DNA of 64,000 bases from the NCBI RefSeq assembly GCF_001625305.1, contig NW_017802558.1, forward strand, positions 548,374 to 612,373, in the 5' to 3' direction. Below the pieces are notes generated by a model. The model did not search any database and was not told where the DNA came from. It saw nothing but the letters and a program-made list of their open reading frames with translations. A program made the translations under genes and the position numbers. The first letter of the stretch is position 1. Each line of letters starts with the position of its first letter. Below, in pieces: positions 24,201 through 36,598 of this stretch. The DNA is from Branchiostoma belcheri (taxonomy: Eukaryota > Chordata > Leptocardii > Amphioxiformes > Branchiostomatidae).

Positions 24201-25049
24201 CATTTAAAAGTTGAGCAATGGAGAATTTTTTTGATCGACAAAGAAGAAGTGTTTCGGAAAATTCAACTGGAAGAGTCATCACATTTCAATCCAAATAAAA
24301 GAGAGGGGAGTTAAAATTGTCATCGTTCCCTTGAGACCGTGCATTGGTCTACACAGCAGCTTGTGTGTTATTGATCGTTGTGCTAGGAAGATTATGACGA
24401 TGATGATGAATAGTTTATTGAAGGTGAATCATAAAACACAGCTCATAAAGCATTGCATGGCCTCTTACACACTTGATATAAAAAGGCTTGGTTTCTAAAA
24501 TACATATCAGCCGTACAATACTTTTACTGGAAATATGACCATTATGAGGCATCATCATCAAATGGATTTGCGATTGCTCTTATTCAATCAATTTCTGAGT
24601 AAATTGGTACATAAGGCTTCTGTTTAATCTTTAAAATCGTACTGTGCCTCATGAAATCATGTAGGTATGATGTATAAAAGCTATTCATATGAGGAAGACA
24701 GATTGGTAGAGTGTAATTGGTAGGTGAGTGATTGTTAACGATCATTGGTAACAATAATCATGATTGATTTAAGTAAAACAACCGTAAAAAGTACCACACA
24801 ACACAGAATGTCATTCAAATGGCCAAACCTTAGAAATGCATTACAAAAAGACCACTCAAAAAGTTATAACTTCTTTTTGTCATATTTCATCACTTTTTGT
24901 CATATTTCATCAATGAGAATGTCAGGAATTTTCTGGTACTGTGCAACTTATCTTGACAGTTCCTCAGATAATAAATTATAAGCGGAGCTAAAAGTTAATT
25001 GTTTGATCAAAGAAGTGATGTTTTCACCAATGTTGGGAAGAACTGTTTA

Positions 25050-25229
25050 CCTTAAGTAGTCACGTGACGAGCGTAGTCAGTTACCAAAAGAAAACTTTAC
25101 GTCACGTGACCCAACAGTACGCATGGCGCCGATCTCCGAAAATTCTTCTGGAGTCTGTGCGGCTCTGACGGCAAGGATCCTACTCTAAAACTGCGGATTT
25201 ACTACAAAAGCGACCGAGGATTTTCTACC
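25050..25229 (+). promoter_or_regulatory. CpG-rich promoter with two GTCACGTGAC (CLEAR-type E-box) sites
   Basis: The exact decamer GTCACGTGAC occurs at 25059-25068 and 25101-25110, with start sites 42 bp apart (about four helical turns), 120-171 bp upstream of the ATG at 25230. Known: GTCACGTGAC is the consensus of the CLEAR element bound by TFEB/TFE3/MITF-family bHLH-Zip factors, and CACGTG is also used by USF and MYC/MAX. The region onward to about 26.2 kb is CpG-rich, unlike the surrounding AT-rich DNA. No TATA box is evident. Lysosomal or autophagy regulation is inferred. Confidence 0.7.
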
Positions 25230-25314
25230 ATGGTGGCCGGGCGATCTGCTGTCGCGTCCTGTTGGATGTTTGTGGCGGTGGCGGTGGCGTTTCTTAGCGG
25301 GGAGAGTTTGGCAG
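25230..25314 (+). CDS. First coding exon of an unidentified secreted or membrane protein (signal peptide)
   Basis: The ATG sits in a good context (TCTACCATGG). The exon encodes 28 residues plus one base: MVAGRSAVASCW, then a hydrophobic core MFVAVAVAFL, then SGESLA, before the donor GCAG|GTAAGC at 25315. This is a textbook signal peptide: a short basic N-region, about ten hydrophobic residues, and small residues before a likely cleavage near SLA-G. The intron is phase 1, the commonest phase after signal-peptide exons. It lies immediately downstream of the CLEAR-type promoter and in CpG-rich DNA, which supports a genuine 5' end. The mature protein is not identifiable from this exon. Frame and donor are seen; a lysosomal destination is inference. 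Confidence 0.7.
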
Positions 25315-26756
25315 GTAAGCCGGGGTGGAGGGAGAGAGTCTCGGTCACGGTGGGGTGGGAGGTACCGCAGCTGGAGTACGTTTGCCGAGAAGGGCCACAG
25401 CCCGGGCTATAGCGCCCTGACAGCAAGTCATGACCATTTTTACTGTGCATGCCCTCAATTGTCAGATAAAGCAAGGTCATACAATTGTCTCATCCACACG
25501 TCCTGGGATAAAGCTGTTTTATGAGCAGCGATCGGGTCTATTTTTGCGCAAGTGTGTTTATGTTACGAGGCGTTGGAAAGATGTGTGGGGTGTGTGTGAG
25601 GCGAGGAGGGCGAGTTTAGTCTCGGGAGTAACAGCAAATCGTCTGCGGTTCCTCGTGCTGGGGTTAATTTACAGCTGGTTTTACAATCTGCGAGGATCGC
25701 AGACACAGTTGGCAGACTGGCCGTGAAGGTCGAGGAGTAACAAAACTAGGGTCGCCGGCTACAATTATAGGGTAAACACGAGCTGAATGAAGGGCGTTCT
25801 CCGGTACTTCGCGGATCACTGACAAACGAGCTTGAGCTATCCGTAGTATCTTTCTCGAGCACGCAGACAGGCCTGCATTTAGCGGGTCCTTCAGACCGAC
25901 AGCTTTTACAAATGTCGGTCATTTATCCCCAGTCTGGTTTGCCTTCATCCCGGCGTAATTTAGTCGGGAGAAAAGAAAAGCGGGAGTACAAACACACGGG
26001 AACCGGGTTGAGTTAAAAGGACCCCCGCGGGATTTTAAGGTGACCGGCCCCGTGTGGGAACTGAACCCTTTACTCCTCGCGCGAGCGTGACTTTTGAGGA
26101 AAACATCACGCCACTGTCCGCCCACATGTCGAACTGCAAATTAGAAAATATAACGTTAGGTCTGACCACTTCCCGTGGCTCTTGGCCGCCACCGATTGGA
26201 AGTTGGCAGGGAGACAGGCTCACAGGATGTCTTGGGCTACTAAACAGCAAACCTTATCTATCATAAGAAAGCACGGCCAAGTCGTAAAAAAACAAGCGTT
26301 TTCAGTAGGAATTCCTCTGAAATCTTCTCCGTAAAGCAGTATCTTGTTGTCGTTGAATACCCTGATCCCGGTACATGTTATGACAGGCGAGTTGTGTTTG
26401 TACTGGTTCGGGACCGTTAGCTGAGCAGTCTGCGTCCCGTCTGGCGCTGATCCTTGTCAGCCTCAGAAAGTGAAACTGGATAGTCCCTGCCCCAGGGTAA
26501 AGAAACGCGGCCAAGAGCTCACAAATTTTCCTCGCCCCTCACCCAAGTCTGAACCCTCCAGATGGATCCCACCGACCTTTATGAATGGTGCTTTAATATT
26601 ATCCTACGCCCTTCTAGTTCTGTGATTGATTCCAGTGATTTTTTGCTTGCTGTCCCACATTTCCTCCTCCCACAAAATGTGTTGATCTCCAACATTCCAC
26701 CTATCAAGTGAGGCCATAGGTGGATCGATTTACTGTGTTTACCACAGATCAATGTA

Positions 26757-26987
26757 CTGTGGAGTAGCCTCTACCAGGCTTGAGGGCACGGCTGGAATTA
26801 TAGTAGAAATCGGCCCGAAATAGAGAGATAACACGCCGAGGGAGTTTAGCCATCCAGTTTACAGTTTGCCGGCCCACAACTGTAAACTGGATGGCTAAAC
26901 TCCCTCGGCGTGTTATCTCTCTATTTCGGGCCGATTTCTACTATAATTCCAGCCGTGCCCTCAAGCCTGGTAGAGGCTACTGTGGAG
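26757..26987. mobile_element. Perfect 102-bp-arm palindromic MITE with 8-bp target duplication
   Basis: The element at 26765-26979 (215 bp) is flanked by CTGTGGAG at 26757-26764 and 26980-26987. I compared arms 26764-26865 and 26879-26980 base by base and found no mismatch over 102 bp. The 13-nt loop is TTGCCGGCCCACA. Ends are TAGCCTCTACC and GGTAGAGGCTA. An 8-bp duplication with TAG ends indicates a hAT-type insertion. Perfect arms imply very recent insertion, gene conversion between arms, or a fold-back artefact, but a fold-back artefact would not create the matching flanking octamer. Confidence 0.92.
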
Positions 26988-27729
26988 AGTGTGAAACAGG
27001 TTTTCTTGCTCCTTTTTTTGTGGAATGGGCTGTGCTATATTTATTATATATAATTATGGAGTGTTTCGGCTTGTCTGCTTATTTGTTACTGATTTGATAT
27101 GTCACAATAGACTCAGATCGGTACATGTTCAGGACAGAATTTAATATCTTACATGTCATTTGATAGGAGAAAGTGCTTTTCTTCTCATTGACATGCAGGT
27201 GGGATAATACAATATCCTTCCGATGGCTTCCTGTTGCATATGACAGTTTCCTTCCCACAAGCATCGCCTACATTTGTCAAAAATCTGCGGGACATTTAGG
27301 AACTGAGTTGCTTGTTCCGTACAGTTAATTTTTGTGCTCCATCTGAGAGACCATTATCAGAACATGACGAAATGTAGGGACTAAAGGCCAGTTGTTAAAT
27401 ATGTATACAGTATAGGGAGACTAATGTCTTGTGGCCATTGCAGAGGAAAGTGTTGTTTGCATGTGTTAAAGAGTGTTGGGTTAGATTTTCTTCTTAAATA
27501 CTATTGTAATAATATTACTGATTTCCATTGCCACATTTCTTTGTGTATTGTTTCCTTGTAATGTAGAACGATACTAAAACTATATCATTTTCCTGCACAT
27601 AGTTTTGAATGCAAATCAAAATTTGTATTTGATTATATTAATAATTATACTATGACTAGTAAAGGAAGATTTTTTCCCTTTGTCTGTCATATTCCAAGAT
27701 TGATTTCCTCAATGTTGTCATCAATGTGA

Positions 27730-27858
27730 TCAATAATATTCTCCAAGCAGAGGTTTCATTCTAGGGGGGGTTAGAATGGTTGGGATTCTTACGGCTGCCC
27801 CCTCCATTCTAACCCCCTCCCCGCCTAACCCAAACCTCTGATTTGAGAATAATCAATC
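27730..27858. mobile_element. Foldback element, imperfect arms of about 50 bp
   Basis: CAATAATATTCTC, CAGAGGTTT and GGGGGGTTAGAATGG on the left are mirrored by CCATTCTAACCCCCTCC, AAACCTCTG and GAGAATAATCAATC on the right. The loop is about 27 nt and includes GGGATTCTTACGGC. Arms differ by several indels, so it is older than the palindrome at 26765. No clear target duplication. Confidence 0.7.
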
Positions 27859-28543
27859 AATCAGTTGCGACTGGTCAGCTGGATACCCCTGTTTGTTAGT
27901 GTGTTTGCTGTCTTTTCCACCAAGTCTTGCTGTGAGGTTCAAGGAAATTTACTTCACCGTTTTAGGCCCGCCAGATGTTCCTTGCAGGGAGACAGGAAGT
28001 CGTGATTTGGAAAAGCGCTGTTCCCTTCCTACAGCAGTATAGAATTTCTTCACCCTTATCTAATTTAAGGTAGACATGTGTTCTGCCAAGTTTAAAGATG
28101 GTGAAGTGTGCTGGGTTAGGTATGTTTATCTTGAGGTAGATGCGCTGACAAAAATATTCATTGACAGCTTGTGTATAATACAGGGTATAGGATACTGCCT
28201 GTAGGTAAGGGACCCACCTACTGTAAGGTATCTAATTTTCTGTCAGCAGAAGCCTATGCCAATCAGCAGTCAGTATTGATTAGTTGAAGTGTACCATGTT
28301 GTGAACGCAGTTTGGAACATGGTCAGAATAACTGATAATTCTAAGCAGACTCACCGCTGTATCTTACCTGTGCTGCTCCCTATTATACATGTACAGCCAT
28401 GGTCTGTTGTTTGAGTTTCCCCAATTGTACTGTGTACTTACAACCCAAACCTCAGTTTGTTTAACAGTGATCTATTTACTTTGGGATTCCCTTAGAGATT
28501 ACAGGATGTCTCCTTTGGCCTCCTTGTAAAACAGTACTGGTAG

Positions 28544-28749
28544 TACTGTAAATCATGATTTTTTTTCGCGGTACTTTTATATTCACAGTTTCAATTCTGT
28601 GCCGCGAGCATATAGTAGTGTGAACAATTAATTCACCGATTGTCTTTTTGCTGCACCTGCCGCCACCGCGAACATATAGTTTGACGAACATGTCAATTTT
28701 TCTCAGACCACGAACTTTTGCTACGGCGAACATAAAGTGATTTACAGTA
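28544..28749 (-). mobile_element. TA-flanked CTGTAAATCAC MITE, copy 4
   Basis: Starts TACTGTAAATCATGATTTTT and ends AAAGTGATTTACAGTA. It is one of the best preserved copies, keeping TTCGCGGTACTTTTATATTC and CTGCCGCCACCGCGAACATA with several intact CpGs. Confidence 0.92.
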
Positions 28750-30536
28750 AATGGTATTGTACTGGGTAATGCCTACACACCTGTTCAGTCTGGTCACGGA
28801 CTACTTACCTCAACTTAGGAGGTCATGTTTTCTCCAGTGTGTTTGCAGCCATGATAAATCAAACATATGTGATTGCGACTTGGTTTTTATGAGTTTTGTG
28901 TTGTGGATAGATCATAGTGTAATATGTAAAAAGAAAATCAAATTCTAGGATGGATCCAAAGCTGATTTACAATACATATATTGTTTAGAAATTCAATACC
29001 TGGATTTATGATTCTTCTGGTGTTGGATAATTCCAGCAAATCGGAAGCTGCCAATCAAATCACCCCATACGATAGTCGGCAAATCTTGGATGTGATCAGC
29101 CATATGCACATGTAGGGTAATATGATTATATCTGCACATTTTGTAATTTATATAATCTTTTCTGCAGCTGTTGCCAATTCATATCACATATGGTTAACAA
29201 CAAACCAGTGAGTGATTGCTACAAGGTAGCATCCTATTTGTATACCACTCTGAGGGCTCTCTCATACTCGCTCCATAGGATCAATGCACAGAAAAAATCT
29301 CAGTGGGGTTTGCTACAATCAAGAACCAAAACAGCTGGAATTGCCATTTGCCAAGTCAAAATATTTCAGTTGGTTTGATGTTCATGTACAGAGCAGATAA
29401 TCTGCTGTAATAGACTAGAATGGTCTACAGAATATCACCATGACAATAGGAAAGAACAATGTTACTACAAAATTGTACACATCTAATTGCTGAAAGGGTG
29501 CATGTGAAATGACCACTGTACACTGGCACTGGGTTGATTATCTCAGCGACAACAGAGTGAGTAAACACTAGTGTTTACCAAAGCTGTTAGCAAGATGTAG
29601 TGTTTATGTACTGTGACTGATTGCACGGCAAGGGAATTCCCTCAACTGAGCACACAAGTGTCTGGTGGAAATCACCAGGCGTGGGGTTTATGCATGGTTT
29701 GTCAACAAGAAATCCTGTTTGAAGTCTAACCACAGGCAAAAGGCGATTGATTTTTTTTAGCCGAATTCCTGTGTTAGATTAATGAAGTGAGTATTCGGTG
29801 TGCTCAGACTGTGACCATCCTCTGTTGAAAAGGAGGGTAACCAAGAAGTGTTGCACAAGTTGGTGCCACTTCAATGGTCTTCCTCACCAATGACAATGAT
29901 AAATAGGTGAATACCTGTAGTAAAGATCTATAGTTGTTCTGTTTAGCAGAAATATTAACTCTTGTTACATTTGAAGAATGAATGCAAATTGATTCCATTT
30001 TCTGCACTATAGTTTTGCCATTTTAATAGTACACTGTGTCCACTGCCTCAACAGAAGTCAAACCCAGCAAAATTAGTATCACATATTTAGTATAATGTAG
30101 TATAATGTTAGACGTAGCCTCTCATACCATTGTATTTTTTTTTCTTGCACATTGTTAGTACCTGCAATGCATTAGCCCTCGGGCATTTGCATGTATTTGT
30201 AATAAACTTTTATTAAATCTGTCAATCTGTCAGATAATGCAAAATTGTTAGACTCTAACTTAGAGATGTAAGATTTTAAGATTATTTGGAAGAAAGATGA
30301 TGAAGTTTAAGTATTAAACAGGTAATTTATTACTATGTTGTATATTTGTTGATTCAGTTAGAAAAGTGATTAGCCTGGTCAATTGAGATATCTGTGAACA
30401 ATTAAGTCATTTGGTAACTTGATAAGGTCAAGTACAGTATTTGCAAGTACATGTATTAAGTTGAACAAGCTGCACTTGTAATTGCCTTATAACATGTACA
30501 TGTACGACCCCTGTGTTGGAATAGAAAACACAGATG

Positions 30537-30902
30537 GTGTTGTCCAGGGCTCTAGCCAGCTCACAGTTTTTTTCTGTCAGCCCAGGGTTCATGATCGGAC
30601 CTGGGGGGAGAGTTCTTGCAATCTAGGGGGTCTGGGGACAAATTTGGGATGTTCAAGTTCAAGTTTATTTATTTCAAGCCTTGAAATAAAAATGCACTTT
30701 CCCCACATTTTGAGAGAGGTTGTTATTGGTCCTTTGGATGATTTTATAATTTTACCTAAGATATTTATGTATGAGTGTGAGTGATTTTTGCCAATTTTGT
30801 CCATCAAGGTTGACAGATCAGTTTAAAAATTTTTCCGTCACACTCCACAAAGGTCCTGCAATTGATAGAAAAACGGGTGCTGGCTAGAGCCCTGGTATTG
30901 TC
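30537..30902. mobile_element. hAT-like 350-bp element with 8-bp target duplication
   Basis: The element at 30545-30894 starts CAGGGCTCTAGCCAGC and ends GCTGGCTAGAGCCCTG, a perfect 16-bp inverted repeat. The flanking octamers are GTGTTGTC (30537) and GTATTGTC (30895), with one mismatch. CAG ends plus an 8-bp duplication indicate hAT. The interior has TTCAAGTTCAAGTTTATTTA; no transposase. Confidence 0.88.
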
Positions 30903-31225
30903 AGGGAGGAGTGCTGTATTTGAGCGTTTTGGAAAGTTCACAACTTCACACAGAAAACACAAAGATCTTCCACATGTCATCAGGTCATCACTGTTATAGG
31001 GGGGTACCATGCTGTGTTTTGATCTTGAGATCTCAGGTTCATGACTCAAGGGACAGCAATTTGCTTACTCATCCATTCAGGCACCAAACAGGCTGATAGA
31101 GAACAGATGGCATCTTCACTGCTGGCCTCCAAGTTTAGTACTCCATGCTGCTATTAACTTAGAAAAAGGTGTCTAAAAATAAAAGATACTTTTTGCCTTG
31201 CCAAGAAGGTTATCTTTTCTATAGC

Positions 31226-31460
31226 ATGTGTGTGTGTGTGTTTGTGTTTGTGTGTGTCTGTGTGTGTGTGTGTGTGTGTATGTGTGTGTGTGTGTGTGTG
31301 GTTTAGCAAGATAACTTGATCAAGAAGTGTTGGGTGGATTGCCATGAAACTTGAAACTTGGTAGGTGGGTAGGTATTGATAAGACCAAGAAATTATTAGG
31401 TTTTGAGCCCCCTTGCGGCTTGTTATGGTATTACAGCGGAACTTCTAGTTTTGATATCTC
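31226..31460. repeat. (GT)n microsatellite with an adjacent fragment of the 9088-type element
   Basis: An approximately 75-bp GT-rich run with TTTGTGTTTG interruptions (31226-31301) is followed by AGCAAGATAACTTGATCAAG, GGTGGATTGCC, GCCCCCTTGCGGCTTGTT and CTAGTTTTGATATCTC. That order matches the interior of the element at 9088-9863, where the left edge is a GTCC/GTCT run. The microsatellite probably grew from that run. Confidence 0.8.
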
Positions 31461-33365
31461 AGGCTTGTGTTTGACTAACACCTAACACAATTTCTTTGAA
31501 GTGTAGATGAGTATAACAATCAATGTGGACAACGGCCATCTAAAAAGGCCTGATAAATGAGGATCACAGTTTTAGACCAACTTTGCTCATTGACAAGATG
31601 AAAGTTACAGATTCAGCTACTTATAGACACAGTTACATGAGAATTCACACTTACATATAGCATATGCTGACGTCTTTGAGTATAAAAGATTGATGTGTTA
31701 TCTCTATACCTACTGTACCTTATTTAATGGATTGACTGGTGAGCTTGTTAAGTTGAAAGTTAGAATACATTGATCAAACTTAATTAGATTATACACCACA
31801 AGAGGATGTTTGGGTCTTTTGTACCTTTTTTATTCAAATCTCTCATGAAATACCGTTGAACACTTTTAAGCCAAGCAGATATCTCTGATATGGAAAATAT
31901 ACAGTGTATATGCTATAAATGAATGCAGTGCCAAATGGACATTCATTCCATATCTGATTCCTTTTGAACGTGACAAAAAAAAAAAAGGATTTTGCATATC
32001 AGCACTTGGAGCCACAACCCACATTTTTCAAAGTTGTGGTGCCTTACACTAGATGGTCGCATCAGTGTAGAGGATATCCGGGTAATGCCTATAGTGTGGC
32101 TCTGACAGTGAGATATTGACACTGGCCGGGTGATATATGGATTATGAGTGGAAAGGATGGTCATGGTGGTATCATCTTAATGGAGGATCCGCCCAGCCAA
32201 GAGTCTCCGCTTCGCACCAGGATGATAAAGGATGGGCCGTCTGAACGCAGTTGTTCACCGGCAACTCAAAAGGGAAGATCATCCGTGATATTACATCTGT
32301 TACTTCTCAATACTACATCGCAGCTTCTATACGCATACTTCATGGTGCCGTAGTTATAACAATAGTGCCGTCATCAGATACCGCGTTCACGGTACAGATC
32401 AATCGCAAGTATTGTCTAACTTTTTTTTATAGAGTAATGATTTGTATTGTAGCAGTTTTCATGGTTTCATTTTGATATGATAAAGTCATTTGTCTTACTT
32501 TGAATGGTGTGCAATTATTGATTGTGCTGAACTTGAACTTTAAGGTACATGAAACATTGATTTTGATACTGTGAAATGTGAACTTTTTTTTGCTGATGTT
32601 CTGTTAATGTAAATGTTAACAATCAGGAAATCTGAAGAGTACTTTGCATGGTAGTTGTGGACTGGAATGACCTCCTCAACTCGTACTGCAAACCGTTTTC
32701 TGCAGAGTAAAAAAAACTAGTAGTGACGGTAATACCATTACAGTAAATATAGAATACAATACAGGGTATTCCGTATCACCCGAGGTACCAGCCCGACTGC
32801 GATCCAACCTGCAGGAGGGCTGGGACCAAGGGTGATGCGGAATACACCTTGTTGTATTTTATTTATGTCACACCCACCCAAGAAAACATGCCTTTCAATA
32901 CAAAATGAGCAATCAATTCTAATGTCCAAATCCCGTATTCGAATTTTCAAAAGTGGCGCACACGGTTTAAGCGAGACGCATTCAAATCGTTCTATGGAAG
33001 CCTGGCCCATTCTCACTCTGGAACACTGTTATCAAAGGTTTATAAAGTGATTTACAACTCTTTATCCAGATGGAAATTTAAGTAGCTCCATGGTAGGTTC
33101 TCCTGCTCTTCCCCTTGCCTGGGAGGATATTGATTGTTAGAAACCCATTCTATTCACAGTCATGAGAGAGAGTCACTCCCTTCCTGTCCCACGGCTTTGC
33201 TGGGGGTCTAGAGTCTATCTGTTATCAGTTGGGGAAGGCTGTGGAGGAAAATATATGCCTGCCCTGAAAAAAGATGCTGGTAGTATCAGATAAGCTTTTA
33301 GGGAAACTACCATTTTTTTCACAGACCTTCAAACGTCTGGAAAGATAAAACATGCACAGGTAGTT

Positions 33366-33535
33366 ATGTTTACCTTTGCAGAAGGAAAATGTATTGATTT
33401 TGCTCTGTTTCGTCTTCTCCAAACATATTAGGTCAATGACCTGGACCAGACATCTGTCTCCACGGTAACTGGTGCTGTATGGATACCCTGTAGGGGTTAC
33501 ATCATGTAGCAGGACAGAGTTGGAGGGACAGGTCA
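33366..33535. repeat. Dispersed repeat with GGTCAATGACCTG core, copy 1
   Basis: GTTTACCTTTGCAGAAGG, TTTTGCTCTGTTTC, AGGTCAATGACCTGGACCAG, CACGGTAACTGGTG and GGTTACATCATGT occur in this order here and at 44921-45065. A partial copy is at 36098-36160 and an inverted copy at 56012-56150. Terminal repeats were not resolved and the class is unknown. Confidence 0.7.
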
Positions 33536-35803
33536 ATTATATTATGATTTAGTGAGCATAAACAGTGCAGTAGTTTGTTAGGCTAGACCAAATGAAGGTA
33601 AATATTATTATGTACCTTTCTAGATATATAGTTCAATGTGCTTTTTCTTGACAATTGAAGAGCGAAGAAATGTTACTTAAAGACAACAGCTTGACTGGAT
33701 ATGTGAGAGCATATGAGTACTTATTTATGTGACTACACGTGTAGGTAGTATATATGCACATGGGTATTTGCAGTATATTTTTATTTCTGTGTGCATCGTA
33801 CAGTGCAGAACAAAAGCAATGAATGAAACTTGACGTGGTGTGTAAAAAGTTGCACTTGTCATGTTTTATGGACACGCACTAACCAGGTTAGCATCCAGGC
33901 TGCACTGACGAAATTTATCTAGTCAGAAGTTTGATTACAGGCCACACGATCGGATTACTTCTCCCTTGTACTGAACCATTCAGAACACCAATGCTTTATA
34001 GAACCTCTTCCAGGTGAAGAATTTCGTGTCAGCTGGGAGACAAAGGCAGTGCTTGGCCCGTGATATTGATTGAACTTTGCACATGTGCCCTGCATTAGAG
34101 GCGTGCAGGATTGGTGACCAAGCGGTGTCACCGTCTTGAAAGAGGTTCTGACCGCTCTGATTTGGTCGGAATCTCTGGAAATGGAATTTTCTTTCTCCCC
34201 GCTGATTTTGGTAGTCTGTCACAGCTATTTTCTGTCCGTTTGCATGTATACATGTTTTCTTGTGGTCGAAACTGAATGGCACTGAAAGTTGGACGTCTGC
34301 CTGCCAATTATTGCAAGTTTAACTCTACATTTATCATTCTGACAGCTGTTGAGCCCTTCTATTGAATCAATCCCTCTACACAAGTCTCCAACCTTGCCAC
34401 CTCATATGTTTGAAGATTGCTCCTTCCATCTATTCTCTCGACAGTTATTCAAAGTCTGGAAATAAGGAGGATGTCTCCCTGTATTGAATTTGCCCTTGGC
34501 TACGTCCTTGTGCTCCGTGGACTTGAAGAAAGCTGTGCCGACACTGCAGGCACGTCGGAATGAAGTGCACCATCATTTCAGGAGGATGGAGAGATAAAAA
34601 GGCTGACTTCCACTGCTTTCCAGAGCTACAGAAATGATCAAGGAAGCTTTCTACTCAGTGATCAGGAAAGCTCTTTGCTCTGACTCCACTCGTCAGAGGT
34701 TGTTCCCTGTTACTTGGGGCGTTAATTGCATCCCTTTAGAGTAAGTCACAAGTCGAGTGCGGAATTCAAGATCAGCTCATTATCACCGTCTGCTGTCTTC
34801 AATCTCAGATAGTTTCGTGGAAAAGAAAGGCGCAAGTATTGATTTTCAGGTCTTTTAATTGGGAACTATACATAAGATTGAAAAGTGTGCTATATACTGT
34901 GCTAAATATGCTCCAAAGTCAAGTTCTTGCCCGTTTTACAATAGTCGATCATAGTGCACATAAGTTAGAAAAAGTAATGCTCAATAGGGCTTTATGGAGG
35001 GTAATCTGCAATAGCTTGGTCCCGGGTGTAAATACAGGCTGATGATGGTGATGATGATGATGTACAGCCTGGAATCTTAGCAAACATACAGGGATACCTC
35101 TTTGAACATGTTTGCAGTGGATTTAGCTCCCGTTGTGTGAGGGCTGATATTTTGCAGTATGCACATACACTAAAAAGACATATATAGTGATTTCACTCGC
35201 CATTCCACTTGAGTGTGGTAACTTGGAAAACGAAAGCAAAAAGTTTACTGCAATTTTTAAAGAGTTAAACACAAAGGAAATGCATTTCTTCCCTGTCTGT
35301 AATGTAAATTAAATAATATGAAAAATTCATTCAATCAAAACCTGTTGTGTATGTAATTTGGCTTGCAGATGTGTATATATATATATATATGTGTGTGTGT
35401 GTTCAGGATAATACTGTTAGAAAGATGTGGCATGAAACCATCTGCATTTGCTAGCAAATGTCAGGCTTTAGGTAAAATGTGACTCACGAGATAGATCTAA
35501 CCCTCAGCTTTGTAAATAAGGTATTGATGAATGTACCATGTAAGACCATGGACATAAACGTGCGAGTAGGCCATTAATGCACCAATTATTGCCCGGCAAT
35601 TTTTAGACAGCCCATAATTGGTATTCAATGAACGCAGGGCAAGTATATCAGGGATGTTTTATACATGGGGTGCCATCGGTCCTGGTGAGAGTAGTGCAGA
35701 ATGTATCAGCTGTCCATTTTCTCACTGACTCAAATGTTGCATTATCCATAGAGGTTGTAGGATCTCGGGCTGAGCAGGCAGAAATTGTATCCCACACACC
35801 TCC

Positions 35804-35993
35804 TACTGTAAATCACTTTATGTGAGGGTCTGAGAAAAATGGACAATGTTCGCGGAACTAAAAATAAGTTTGCAGTGGTGGCAGGTGCAGCAAAAAGAAA
35901 GTTGGCGGATTATTTGTTCATGGTCATGGTAAATTTGTGGCACAGAAGTGACCACGAAGACCACGAACATAAAAAATATTGTGATTTACAGTA
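35804..35993 (+). mobile_element. TA-flanked CTGTAAATCAC MITE, copy 5, with an adjoining end fragment
   Basis: Starts TACTGTAAATCACTTTATG and ends ATTGTGATTTACAGTA. At 36009-36054 a second partial right end follows (CTGCAAACATAAAAATAC to TATGATTTACGGTG), so two copies, one truncated, lie back to back. Confidence 0.88.
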
Positions 35994-36295
35994 TACTGAT
36001 ATCTAAAACCTGCAAACATAAAAATACAAAAAAAGAAAGTATGATTTACGGTGTTTAAATAATGGCAGATGTTAAGAGTGATGTCAGAATTAATTTTAGG
36101 TCAATGACCTGGACCAGACCTCTGTAACCACGGGAACTGGATGCTGTATGGTGCTGTAGAAAGCACTCTGAGTTCTGTAACTTTTCTCATAATATATGAG
36201 TCATATCTCACTTGTCACAAGTATATGTTGATGCTAGATGTCTAGAACTTCAATTGAGGAAAGATTGATCTTGGTAAACTTGTGGCTTGTAGACA

Positions 36296-36590
36296 TGTCC
36301 CTGAGGTGCAATCGGTAACGCAATCTTGCTGGTTCACTGTATGGGTCAAATTCCGTGGGGGTGGGTTTGATCCCAGATCTAGATTGCAGTCATTTCAGAT
36401 GGTGACATCAACATAAAACCACTGGCCCGATGTACGATGAGAGTGGTGAGAGTCTGAGGTGCCAAACCCTCTGCACATAAAAGAACCCAACACACTTATC
36501 AAGAAGACTAGAATAAGGGTGACTCATTGAGTTTGGCTATAAATGTGAGCTGTAGTAAATCTACATTGCACTAGTAAGTATCTAGTTGAA
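36296..36590 (+). mobile_element. Possible tRNA-related SINE of a second type
   Basis: A-box-like GAGGTGCAATCGGTAACG followed by B-box-like GTGGGTTTGATCCCAG at about 36359-36374, then a body with CACATAAAAGAACCCAAC. Its tail differs from the SINEs at 3632 and 7623. Only one copy is in the window, so the assignment rests on promoter-box resemblance. Confidence 0.45.
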
Positions 36591-36598
36591 AAAGCAAT

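Noticed and set aside
25230-25412. Reading the signal-peptide frame on as a 60-codon protein
   Set aside because: A strong donor GCAG|GTAAGC at 25315 and low-complexity GC-rich continuation favour a spliced exon ending at 25314.
33980-34282. Minus-strand 100-codon frame
   Set aside because: No domain and no splice context; typical of chance frames here.
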